A stretch of DNA of 25,654 bases from a virus, in IMG/VR virus record IMGVR_UViG_3300020183_003455, positions 1-25,654 of that record. The stretch is one strand, 5' to 3'. Shown here one piece after another: positions 19,524-25,654 of this stretch. The notes under the pieces were generated by a model. The model saw only the letters and a program-made list of their open reading frames with translations. It was not told the DNA's origin and did not search any database. The number at the start of each line of letters is the position of its first letter. Within the stretch, counting starts at the first letter, position 1. Position numbers and translations under genes: made by a program.

Positions 19524-20153
19524 CTATTTCTCGATCCAACCTGTGATAATATATTTTTCACCACTTAATGGTTGATTGCCTCTATGAGCATGTGTGAAGT
19601 ATGCAGGCCAAATCAACATCTGACCCATAACTGGTTTAAATCTAACTTTTTGATATAGAAATTCTGTTTCACCACCATCATCAACTGTATTAAGATATAA
19701 TGAAAACGCAAGCAGCCTGCGGTGGGCCCTGCCCCCTGCTCCATGCTCATGATGCCAAACATGATAACCTTGGCCAGGTACAGTTTTCTGTACCTTTGAG
19801 TCTTGTATTGATAACTTTTTCTCAGCATCAGGGAATCCAGCTAAACCTGGGTAAGCCCTACAATACTCCTTCAGGCACTGTTCCATCAATACTTTACTAA
19901 ATTCATTTGAATGAATATAGACTTCGGCAAGTTCAGGATTCTTTTCCAACATAAACTGAGAAATATGTAAACCATTAGCAGTAGTTGATAAATCATCTTT
20001 ACTAAATGGTGATACATTCTCACTTGATTGTCTGTTAACAACCATCCCAGCTTTTTCCGCATTCTTGAAGAAGCGTATATAGTTATCACACTGTTGCTGA
20101 CTATATGCTTGATCAAACACACCAATAAAGTCATCTCTTATATGAAATTTCAT
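19524..20153 (-). CDS. 2-oxoglutarate/Fe(II) oxygenase, prolyl hydroxylase-like (209 aa)
   Basis: A double-stranded beta-helix dioxygenase. Y-H-V-W-H-H-E-H gives an H-x-E (in place of the more common H-x-D) for iron. L-L-A-F-S-L-Y-L-N-T-V-D-D-G-G-E-T-E-F is a standard core strand-loop (like the P4H L-N-D-V-x-x-G-G-E-T). T-H-A-H-R-G-N contains the distal His, and G-E-K-Y-I-I-T-G-W the 2-oxoglutarate-binding basic residue. The ATG at 20153 overlaps the upstream stop as ATGA and is preferred over 20162 and 20174. Such genes are very common in marine T4-like phages; the substrate is unknown. Confidence 0.87.
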   Translation of the reverse strand: MKFHIRDDFIGVFDQAYSQQQCDNYIRFFKNAEKAGMVVNRQSSENVSPFSKDDLSTTANGLHISQFMLEKNPELAEVYIHSNEFSKVLMEQCLKEYCRAYPGLAGFPDAEKKLSIQDSKVQKTVPGQGYHVWHHEHGAGGRAHRRLLAFSLYLNTVDDGGETEFLYQKVRFKPVMGQMLIWPAYFTHAHRGNQPLSGEKYIITGWIEK

Positions 20154-20545
20154 TTGAACCATCCCTGAATCCATTCAATTAATATTGCCAGAGCCCAAAT
20201 TATAAACATCCACTTAATTATAAATGCACCCACTGGATCACTTTCGCCATCGTTGTCAAACGCTTTCCAGTTTATATTATAATTATCACTCTTGGCTTTT
20301 TTAAGCGCTTTTGGTCTTTTAGCATTTAAAGACCTCTGTGTTGTCTTGTAGTAACCACCACCAGCACCTTCAGTTGTGCGGATATATCTCTGGCCATTTG
20401 ATTTTGTGGTTACAGTTCTTCTAATACCTCTACCACCCTTCATAGTACTACCAGCACTGTGAGAAGTAGTGGTACCACCATAACCTCCTGGTCCTTGGCT
20501 TATGGTTCTTGATCCCTGCTTAGTTGTTTTTCTATAGTTAGCCAT
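20150..20545 (-). CDS. Gly/Thr/Arg-rich protein with C-terminal membrane segment (131 aa)
   Basis: The first half is low-complexity and basic with many Gly, Thr, Ser and Arg (G-P-G-G-Y-G-G-T-T-T-S-H-S; G-R-G-I-R-R-T-V-T-T-K). The C-terminal 25 residues form a membrane segment (A-F-I-I-K-W-M-F-I-I-W-A-L-A-I-L-I). Its ATG overlaps the stop of the nrdA tail remnant as TAATG, marking the old nrdA junction. No family recognised. Confidence 0.68.
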   Translation of the reverse strand: MANYRKTTKQGSRTISQGPGGYGGTTTSHSAGSTMKGGRGIRRTVTTKSNGQRYIRTTEGAGGGYYKTTQRSLNAKRPKALKKAKSDNYNINWKAFDNDGESDPVGAFIIKWMFIIWALAILIEWIQGWFK

Positions 20546-20598
20546 TAGCCTTCACATGCCAAGCATTCTGTACCTTCTGTTAAAGCCTTGATATCAAT
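20545..20598 (-). pseudogene. remnant of the nrdA 3' end (17 codons plus stop)
   Basis: This segment translates to I-D-I-K-A-L-T-E-G-T-E-C-L-A-C-E-G-stop, identical to the C-terminus of the intact NrdA at 20944-20997. I count 10 base differences in 54, all synonymous. An in-frame TAA lies just upstream, so it is not translated as NrdA. Its stop overlaps the next gene's ATG, as expected if nrdA once ended here. It is most simply explained by an insertion that brought a new nrdA 3' end together with the 103-residue gene. Confidence 0.85.
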
Positions 20599-20628
20599 TT
20601 ACTTCTTTTCCTCCACGTTGCCATTCAC

Positions 20629-20940
20629 TTATGTTGGCACAACGGTTGATGTGTTGTATGGTATATCAGCTTCGGCTTCACTAAGTAATTCAAACTTTTC
20701 CTGGAAGTCTTCATCTAAAGAAACAAAAATACGGACTCCACCATCATGGTAATTTATAACCCAATAGCCTAGTCTGGCTGGCACACTTCGACCACCTGTT
20801 TGAACAATAAATGAATCAGCTGTTAGTGTGTCGGCAGTAGCCCACCCAGAGGCGTTGACCCAGGCATAAACATCATTGATGGTTTCTGCCGTGACCTGCT
20901 GGGCTTCGATCTTGAATGGTTTTCTTTTAAAATGTGGCAT
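20629..20940 (-). CDS. phage protein of unknown function, inserted beside nrdA (103 aa)
   Basis: It begins M-P-H-F-K-R-K-P-F-K-I-E-A-Q-Q-V-T and contains N-D-V-Y-A-W-V, I-V-Q-T-G-G-R-S-V-P-A-R-L-G-Y-W-V-I-N and F-Q-E-K-F-E-L. This layout (K-P-x-x-I-E-A-x-Q-x-T ... A-x-x-G-x-W-I ... F-x-x-x-F-E) is typical of small proteins found scattered in many phages, of unknown role. It lies between the intact nrdA and the remnant of its 3' end, so it was probably gained recently with an nrdA end. The gene starts three bases after the nrdA stop. Confidence 0.75.
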   Translation of the reverse strand: MPHFKRKPFKIEAQQVTAETINDVYAWVNASGWATADTLTADSFIVQTGGRSVPARLGYWVINYHDGGVRIFVSLDEDFQEKFELLSEAEADIPYNTSTVVPT

Positions 20941-20943
20941 TGT

Positions 20944-22725
20944 TTATCCCTCGCATGCTAGGCACTCAGTGCCTTCTGTTAAAGCCTTAATATCTATCTC
21001 CTGAATAATCTCACGCTCGATCTTCTTGGCAACCTTATCAGCCTTACCAATTTTCTCAGAACGACAATAGTATAGAGTCTTTAGTTCATGTTTCCACGCC
21101 ATATAATGTACAGCATGAAGGTACTTGACATTAGCGTTTGGTCTAAAGAATAGATTAACTGATTGACCTTGATCAATGAATTGCTGACGGTCAGCTGCAT
21201 GTTCAATAATCCATCGCTGGTCAATTTCCATTGCAGTCTTGAATACATCTTTTTCATAATCTTCTAACCCATCCAAATGTTGTACAGAACCATCGTTAGC
21301 AATAATAGACGACCAAATCTCTGGTAGCTTATCTTCGCTATATTTACTCTTTAGTAAATTATTTAGATATTTGTTCTTATAAAAGTATGCTCCTGAAAGA
21401 GTGTCCTGTCTAAATCCGTTGGCCCTATATGGTTCAATTGAAGGGCTGGTGTTACCCATAATGATACTGCTAGAAGCATTAGGAGCAACAGCCATAAGAT
21501 GGCTAAAGCGTAGACCTGTTCCTTGAGCATCTGGCGCCTCACCCCTTTCCTTCCCCAACTGCTTATTAGCTTCATTTAACTTCTCTCTAATGTTTTTAAA
21601 CATTCTCATGTTTGCTGACTTAGCCATTGCAGATTCAAATGCTAACATATTCTTTTGGAGGTAGGCGTGGAACCCTAGCGCGCCAACTCCAATTGATCTT
21701 TCTCTTGTTGCTGAGTACACAGCTCTGTGGACTGGCTTTGGTGCATTATCAATAAAATGCTGTAATACATTATCTAGCATTTCTGCAACATCACGTAGGA
21801 ACCTTTTATCGTCCTTCCACTCATCATAGTACTCTAGGTTTACAGAGGATAGACAACAAACTGCGGTTCTCTTCTTGTCGGTTGGTAGAATAATCTCAGA
21901 GCAAAGGTTTGATTGCTTTACAGTCAATCCTTTATCCTTTAACCACTGAGGAAGGTACTTGTTAGAAGTATCAATAAAGTGGAGATATGGTTCGCCTGTC
22001 ATCATTCTTAGTTCAAGAATTTTCTGCCAAAGCTCTCTTGCTGATACCTTCTCCTTTACTTCACCTGATGCTGGGTCAACTAGTTCCCAGGTATCATCTG
22101 CATTAGCATCTGTCATACACTTCTCAATAAGTTGCATAAACTTATCAGGAATATTAATGCCATGGTGAAGATTCAAGCAACGAATATTCTGATCACCAGT
22201 TGGCTTTCTCATTTCCAAAAATGGAATAATATCTGGGTGGCCAATGTCTAGATACGCTGCATAAGAACCTCTGCGAGTTCTACCCTGACGGTAGGCAAGA
22301 CAAGACGAATCATAGATCTTTAGGTGGGGCATGATACCAGTAGACTTCTCGTCAGCTGATCTAATACCTAGACCAATACCAACACCACCACCAAGCATCG
22401 AGAGCCAATTAGTTTCTGAAAGAGTGTCTACAAGGCCTTGGGAAGAATCATCCATGTAGTTGAGGAAGCAGGAGATAGGTAGGCCCTTAGATGTTCTACC
22501 GTAAGACAGAATAGGTGTAGAGTAAGATAACCAATGCTTAGAAGAATAATCGTACAATCTCTGAGCATGCTTTTCATCTGTACCAAATGCTTTTGATACA
22601 AAAGCAAAACGATGTTGAGGCGATTGTTCATCATCACGCATGTAAGATTCTTTCATTCTCTTCATGCCATGGTCGTCAAATAGAACGTCTCTCGAAAGGT
22701 CGATGTTGATGTCTAGATATTTCAT
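20944..22725 (-). CDS. nrdA: ribonucleotide reductase class Ia, large subunit
   Basis: NrdA reduces ribonucleotides. The ATG at 22725 is preferred (GAGGGC six bases upstream; it begins just after the AbrB-like stop), giving 593 residues. That is shorter than E. coli NrdA (761) and lacks an N-terminal ATP-cone, so activity may not be controlled by dATP in the usual way. The first redox Cys is in P-I-S-C-F-L, the active-site Asn, Cys and Glu in S-N-L-C-S-E-I, the partner Cys in A-V-C-C-L-S-S-V-N-L, the radical-transfer Tyr pair in L-Y-Y-C-R-S, and the C-terminal Cys pair in E-C-L-A-C-E-G. All catalytic residues are present. A diverged copy of the last 17 codons lies at 20545-20598. Confidence 0.96.
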   Translation of the reverse strand: MKYLDINIDLSRDVLFDDHGMKRMKESYMRDDEQSPQHRFAFVSKAFGTDEKHAQRLYDYSSKHWLSYSTPILSYGRTSKGLPISCFLNYMDDSSQGLVDTLSETNWLSMLGGGVGIGLGIRSADEKSTGIMPHLKIYDSSCLAYRQGRTRRGSYAAYLDIGHPDIIPFLEMRKPTGDQNIRCLNLHHGINIPDKFMQLIEKCMTDANADDTWELVDPASGEVKEKVSARELWQKILELRMMTGEPYLHFIDTSNKYLPQWLKDKGLTVKQSNLCSEIILPTDKKRTAVCCLSSVNLEYYDEWKDDKRFLRDVAEMLDNVLQHFIDNAPKPVHRAVYSATRERSIGVGALGFHAYLQKNMLAFESAMAKSANMRMFKNIREKLNEANKQLGKERGEAPDAQGTGLRFSHLMAVAPNASSSIIMGNTSPSIEPYRANGFRQDTLSGAYFYKNKYLNNLLKSKYSEDKLPEIWSSIIANDGSVQHLDGLEDYEKDVFKTAMEIDQRWIIEHAADRQQFIDQGQSVNLFFRPNANVKYLHAVHYMAWKHELKTLYYCRSEKIGKADKVAKKIEREIIQEIDIKALTEGTECLACEG

Positions 22726-22726
22726 T

Positions 22727-22912
22727 TCAGCCCTCGGGTGATTGTAGTTTAATAATAGAGCATTGTTTACCATCATCTGATATAACCCATGCTAAATTAT
22801 CACCCTCTTTCCAACCCACATGCTGCATAAGATCAGGAGGAAATAAAATAACTAGTTCACCATTCTCTTCAACTACCTTCGTAGTCCATACTTTTGCTTC
22901 ATATTCACTCAT
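22727..22912 (-). CDS. AbrB/MazE-like swapped-hairpin protein (61 aa)
   Basis: A short beta-rich protein with V-W-T-T-K-V-V-E-E-N-G-E-L-V-I-L-F-P-P-D-L-M-x-x-V-G-W-K-E-G-D-N-L, matching the AbrB fold pattern (strand, P-x-x-L, G-W-K-x-G-D-x-L). Such domains bind DNA as dimers. The start at 22912 overlaps the primase stop as TAATG. It precedes nrdA directly and could regulate phage or host genes; no toxin partner is visible, so a toxin-antitoxin role is unlikely. Confidence 0.72.
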   Translation of the reverse strand: MSEYEAKVWTTKVVEENGELVILFPPDLMQHVGWKEGDNLAWVISDDGKQCSIIKLQSPEG

Positions 22913-23955
22913 TATACTTTCTTCCATTTTTGTAGTTCTAATAATGCTTCCATGCCTTTCTTGGCATTTCGGTATACTATACCAGAAATCTCCTCTTGAC
23001 TCAACCCACTTAGGACCATATCATTAACATCTTTATGCTGAATGGTAGGTGGCCAAAAAGTTACTCTGTATCCTTTATCTATCATCTTTTTCATACGCTT
23101 GACAGTGTCTACATTGCGAGGTTCATTGTCAAAGCAGAAAATAAGTTTATTATTTAGTCCAAGCTTCTCGACATCACCATTGTCGCCACCAGCCATAGCA
23201 ATAGAGTTTGGTAGGAACAGCGAATCAATAGGACCCTCTACCACAATAATATCTTGGTTAATATCAATTGTATCAAGACCAAACAGCCTAGGTTTAGTCT
23301 CATCCAGGACAATCGTAATGTATCGAATTTTATCGTTGCTGAGCGCTCTACCTTGATAACCAAACATTGTCCCTTCTCGGTCAATCAATGGTATCATTAA
23401 CCTGCCACTATCAACATCAGTGTTTTCAAACTTACCAGGAATCAACTTATTGGTAAACTCTTTGAACTTAGGACAGTAGTAGAGTAGGTAGTGCTTATTG
23501 GAAGGGATCTGTCTACTGACCACATACTTCTTGGCAATATGGTCTGGTTGTAGCTGGGAGACCTTCTTTAGCTCTTTCAGTGGCTCAAACTTCTCAAATC
23601 TCCTCTTAGCAAACTTAGACATATCAGGCTGAAATACGTTCGCAGAAACAGTCGAGGTAACGGCTTGCGTCGCCCTCTCCCTATACTTCTCGAGAACATA
23701 TTCCTTATGTAATACTGGGTCGACAAATTTAAGAGCACTGTCAAAGCTCGTAGAGACACCACAATTATGGCAATGATAGACCACATACCCCTTAGAGTTC
23801 TCTAAGAGATATCCTCTTGTCTTGTATTTATTGTTCTTAGAGTCGCCGCAGTAGACGCAGCGAAAGTTAGCCTGGAACGGCTTCTGCTTTTTTACTTTAT
23901 ATCTTGGGAACTTGCTAGAGGCAAGGTTAGCATACTTAATATCAATCCAAAGCAT
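22912..23955 (-). CDS. DNA primase, T4 gp61-type
   Basis: Makes RNA primers for lagging-strand synthesis with a gp41-type helicase. The N-terminal zinc-binding domain is C-V-Y-C-G-D (near residue 34) and C-H-N-C-G-V (near 62). A TOPRIM domain follows, with I-I-V-V-E-G-P-I-D-S-L-F (catalytic Glu), G-G-D-N-G-D and F-C-F-D-N-E-P (metal-binding acidic residues). At 347 residues it matches T4 gp61 (342). A good promoter lies 33 bases upstream (23988-24016) and AGGG lies before the ATG. Confidence 0.92.
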   Translation of the reverse strand: MLWIDIKYANLASSKFPRYKVKKQKPFQANFRCVYCGDSKNNKYKTRGYLLENSKGYVVYHCHNCGVSTSFDSALKFVDPVLHKEYVLEKYRERATQAVTSTVSANVFQPDMSKFAKRRFEKFEPLKELKKVSQLQPDHIAKKYVVSRQIPSNKHYLLYYCPKFKEFTNKLIPGKFENTDVDSGRLMIPLIDREGTMFGYQGRALSNDKIRYITIVLDETKPRLFGLDTIDINQDIIVVEGPIDSLFLPNSIAMAGGDNGDVEKLGLNNKLIFCFDNEPRNVDTVKRMKKMIDKGYRVTFWPPTIQHKDVNDMVLSGLSQEEISGIVYRNAKKGMEALLELQKWKKV

Positions 23956-23987
23956 CTTATAACCCTAATCAGAATGGCGACACGCTG

Positions 23988-24016
23988 ATTATACAGAGAG
24001 AGGGCTGAAAGGTCAA
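23988..24016 (-). promoter_or_regulatory. sigma70-type promoter for primase-nrd genes
   Basis: Minus strand: TTGACC (24016-24011), exactly 17 bases, TATAAT (23993-23988). It starts right after the upstream gene's TAG. It leaves a leader of about 25-30 bases, enough for a normal ribosome site. Confidence 0.8.
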
Positions 24017-24208
24017 CTATTTCCTTTTGCTATGCATATTGATAAACCAATGTGCAAGCTGCTTTTTTCTCGGGGATGCTGAGCTGGATGATCTAACTTT
24101 CTTTAGTTGAGCAATTGATTTACCTTTCAAGCCATGGCGTGCCATATCGCCCTTATCTTGAGGGTTACGGCCGTCGATAAAGTTTTCTAGGAATTGCTTA
24201 AATTTCAT
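24017..24208 (-). CDS. conserved small T4-like phage protein (63 aa)
   Basis: Pattern F-L-E-N-F-I-D-G-R-N-P-Q-D-K-G-D-M-A-R-H-G-L, then a Ser/Lys/Arg-rich C-terminal half with L-A-H-W-F-I-N-M-H. I recall similar D-G-R-N-P-x-D-K-G-D-x-x-R-H-G small proteins in many marine T4-like phages; role unknown. It overlaps the methyltransferase end by 11 bases and sits just before the primase promoter. Confidence 0.75.
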   Translation of the reverse strand: MKFKQFLENFIDGRNPQDKGDMARHGLKGKSIAQLKKVRSSSSASPRKKQLAHWFINMHSKRK

Positions 24209-24968
24209 GTTTTTCGTACACGGTTATTATATAATTTTCTTGGTTGACAATATACTTTTTTTCGTCATTAAATAACACTGATCTCGTTTTAATTTTTGAA
24301 TAAGGATCAGTTAAATTTAATGGTAACGCATATTTGCTTATTGCGCATGATATATTTACATTATTTGTAATATCAAGCACCTTAGTAAGTTTTAATTTTG
24401 GCTTTAACAAATCAGGAACGCTAAAGTTTTCAAAATGCGAGCGATGTTCAGCCACTATTAATTTACCGCCGGTCTTTAAAATTCTAGCACACTCTTTAAA
24501 ATATGTTTCGTGGGGAAGATAATATCCACTTGCTTCAATCGATGTTATAACATCGACACTATCATCACTCAAAGGTATATCAGTAGCTTGACCTACATAG
24601 AAATCAATATCCTTACACCAACTTCTACAAAAATTTATTTGCTTTTGACTTGGGTCAACACCAATAATTTTACTGAATGTAAAATTGTCTTTGGCAAAAT
24701 CAACTCCACCGCCGCGGCCACAACTAAGATCTAAGTAAGTTCCTGTAAAACATTTTCCTACTGTTAGAGCTTTATAATAAAGGTGAGCTTGATATTTAAA
24801 AAATTTATTATTCAAATTTAATTTGAATAACACCTCCGATACTGGTAGATTGTATTCATCCAATTCAACGTACCCATCATTCATGAATATTACTTCATCA
24901 CTAAATTCAAACTGCTCATACTTATTAATTGGTGCAATAAGTTTTTTTTGTATGTCCTGTCTATCCAT
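24198..24968 (-). CDS. SAM-dependent methyltransferase (256 aa)
   Basis: Class I fold: Y-L-D-L-S-C-G-R-G-G-G (motif I, near residue 78), I-I-G-V-D-P-S-Q-K-Q-I (strand 2 end), A-T-D-I-P-L-S-D-D-S-V-D-V-I-T-S-I-E-A-S (motif II and IV), and A-R-I-L-K-T-G-G-K-L-I-V-A-E. This layout matches small-molecule or lipid/sugar methyltransferases of the Methyltransf_11 type. It is more AT-rich than the neighbouring genes, hinting at separate origin. The ATG at 24968 begins eight bases after the upstream stop. Substrate unknown. Confidence 0.83.
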   Translation of the reverse strand: MDRQDIQKKLIAPINKYEQFEFSDEVIFMNDGYVELDEYNLPVSEVLFKLNLNNKFFKYQAHLYYKALTVGKCFTGTYLDLSCGRGGGVDFAKDNFTFSKIIGVDPSQKQINFCRSWCKDIDFYVGQATDIPLSDDSVDVITSIEASGYYLPHETYFKECARILKTGGKLIVAEHRSHFENFSVPDLLKPKLKLTKVLDITNNVNISCAISKYALPLNLTDPYSKIKTRSVLFNDEKKYIVNQENYIITVYEKHEI

Positions 24969-24975
24969 AATTTAA

Positions 24976-25233
24976 TTACACGACTATGTGAATTCGCTCT
25001 TGTTGCTCCCTAAACCGTTCAACTTGATATTTAATTTCTTCTGGAGAAGTAGCTAACAAGCTACGATCATCTGGTGCTTGTCTAGCATATTCCCTTCTTA
25101 GCTCAATATATTTTTCCCACATAGCTGCATTATGAATTGCATCTATAGGGGTCACTTTCCTAGCATCATTCGGGAAAATGTTGAGACTACCCAAGCGACC
25201 AATCCTGCTGCCCCCACTACGATCCAACGCCAT
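24976..25233 (-). CDS. hypothetical protein (85 aa; start uncertain)
   Basis: A soluble, charged protein with W-E-K-Y-I-E-L-R-R-E-Y-A-R-Q-A-P near the middle and a coiled tail. The ATG at 25233 overlaps the previous gene by 82 bases, unusually long here. A GTG at 25155 would overlap that stop as GTGA and give 59 residues, but its ribosome site is poor. The ATG has GAGGAA about ten bases upstream. Function unknown. Confidence 0.55.
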   Translation of the reverse strand: MALDRSGGSRIGRLGSLNIFPNDARKVTPIDAIHNAAMWEKYIELRREYARQAPDDRSLLATSPEEIKYQVERFREQQERIHIVV

Positions 25234-25496
25234 TTGTTGAGTTCCTCGATCTTCTTCGCTTGTGATCTATGCTGCTCGGCGACTTCCTCGCGCATTGCTT
25301 TGATTTCTTGTAGCAAATCAATGCGCAATTCATCCATCATTGATTGTAATTCTTTACGATCATCAATGGTTCGTTCGTCGAGTTTCTCAAGAGTCTTGTC
25401 AAACTTTTCGTAGATTACAGAGAAGAAGCTGACCTTCTCTCTCATGGCAGCTACTTCCATTTCTATTTTTGAAAGTCTATTTTCAAAATCAATCAT
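25152..25496 (-). CDS. coiled-coil protein with C-terminal membrane segment (114 aa)
   Basis: About 90 residues of helical heptad-like sequence (R-L-S-K-I-E-M-E-V-A-A-M-R-E-K) precede a membrane segment W-I-V-V-G-A-A-G-L-V-A-W-V-V-S-T-F and a short basic tail. A tail-anchored coiled coil of this type could act in lysis, virion attachment or membrane remodelling; none of these is shown. The ATG overlaps the upstream stop as ATGA. Confidence 0.7.
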   Translation of the reverse strand: MIDFENRLSKIEMEVAAMREKVSFFSVIYEKFDKTLEKLDERTIDDRKELQSMMDELRIDLLQEIKAMREEVAEQHRSQAKKIEELNKWRWIVVGAAGLVAWVVSTFSRMMLGK

Positions 25497-25654
25497 TTTT
25501 GAAATGCTCTTCTCGGTGATGTTTCTTTCATCTTTTTAGTTTTCTTTTTCATCATATTTATAAATTTATTATAAACACCAGCAGGACCTGTTTTACCCAT
25601 AACCTTTGCACGTTGTCCCATGGCAACAGCTGCTTGTATTTTATGAGCATGACT
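25493..25654 (-). CDS. phage protein, partial (5' end outside window)
   Basis: The frame is open from the right edge and ends with TGA at 25495-25493, giving 53 visible residues: H-A-H-K-I-Q-A-A-V-A-M-G-Q-R-A-K-V-M-G, then K-T-G-P-A-G-V-Y-N-K-F-I-N, and a Lys-rich tail. Small basic proteins with A-V-A-M-G-Q-R-A-K-like cores occur in T4-like marine phages; role unknown. It is translationally coupled to the next gene. Confidence 0.65.
   Translation of the reverse strand, partial: SHAHKIQAAVAMGQRAKVMGKTGPAGVYNKFINMMKKKTKKMKETSPRRAFQK

Noticed and set aside
20599-20628. A functional second NrdA tail fused to the upstream gene
   Set aside because: The 103-residue gene ends at 20629 and a TAA lies directly before the remnant, so the duplicated tail is not translated in frame from it.
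22727-22912. Antitoxin of a toxin-antitoxin pair
   Set aside because: The neighbours are primase and nrdA; no toxin-like gene is present.

Overview
This window looks like a piece of a marine, T4-like (myovirus-type) phage genome. The support is direct: a gp61-type primase, a T4-type RNase H, class Ia NrdA and NrdB, T4-style late promoter boxes (TATAAATA and close variants), short genes on one strand joined by ATGA or TAATG overlaps, and several protein types common in marine T4-like phages. It has no integrase, transposase, CRISPR array or ordinary tRNA. The host is inferred to be an alphaproteobacterium, because the phage carries a circularly permuted (two-piece) tmRNA whose tag begins A-N-D-D and ends A-L-A-A. 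Marine picocyanobacteria also have permuted tmRNA, so this is not proof. No photosynthesis gene is seen.

Layout, in the direction of transcription (nearly everything is on the minus strand, so from high to low coordinates): 25654-24017 holds small conserved proteins and an AT-rich methyltransferase. 23955-18534 is the DNA precursor and replication block: primase, an AbrB-like protein, nrdA, a small insert flanked by a second copy of the nrdA 3' end, a membrane protein, a 2-oxoglutarate oxygenase and nrdB. 18483-14055 is a surface-sugar and sulfation block: a GT25 glycosyltransferase, a GIY-YIG-like nuclease, a TagD-like cytidylyltransferase, two paralogous sulfotransferases and an APS kinase/nucleotidyltransferase fusion. 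13981-12892 encodes a peroxiredoxin and a secreted EF-hand protein with two very small ORFs. 12842-12281 is a strong sigma70 promoter, two tiny genes, the permuted tmRNA and its terminator. The only plus-strand gene, a third sulfotransferase (11376-11972), sits back to back with a membrane-anchored cell wall hydrolase; each has its own late promoter box. Then follow an adenylosuccinate synthetase relative resembling phage PurZ/PurZ0 (10211-9222), a secreted glycine-zipper protein, and a second glycan block (8283-4419): two methyltransferases and GT8-like, GT29-like (sialyltransferase fold) and GT4-like transferases. The last part (4318-1) has small conserved phage proteins, a SWIM zinc-finger protein and the RNase H.

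Taken together, the genes suggest a phage that makes its own deoxynucleotides, may alter purine metabolism, carries a ribosome-rescue RNA, and devotes about a third of the window to building, methylating and sulfating glycans. The points most worth a second look are the permuted tmRNA, the PurZ-like enzyme, the putative PAPS synthase with three sulfotransferases, the duplicated nrdA tail, a repeated hairpin with a conserved GATTCTA loop beside early promoters, and promoters placed so that transcription would start at or within a base or two of the ATG.
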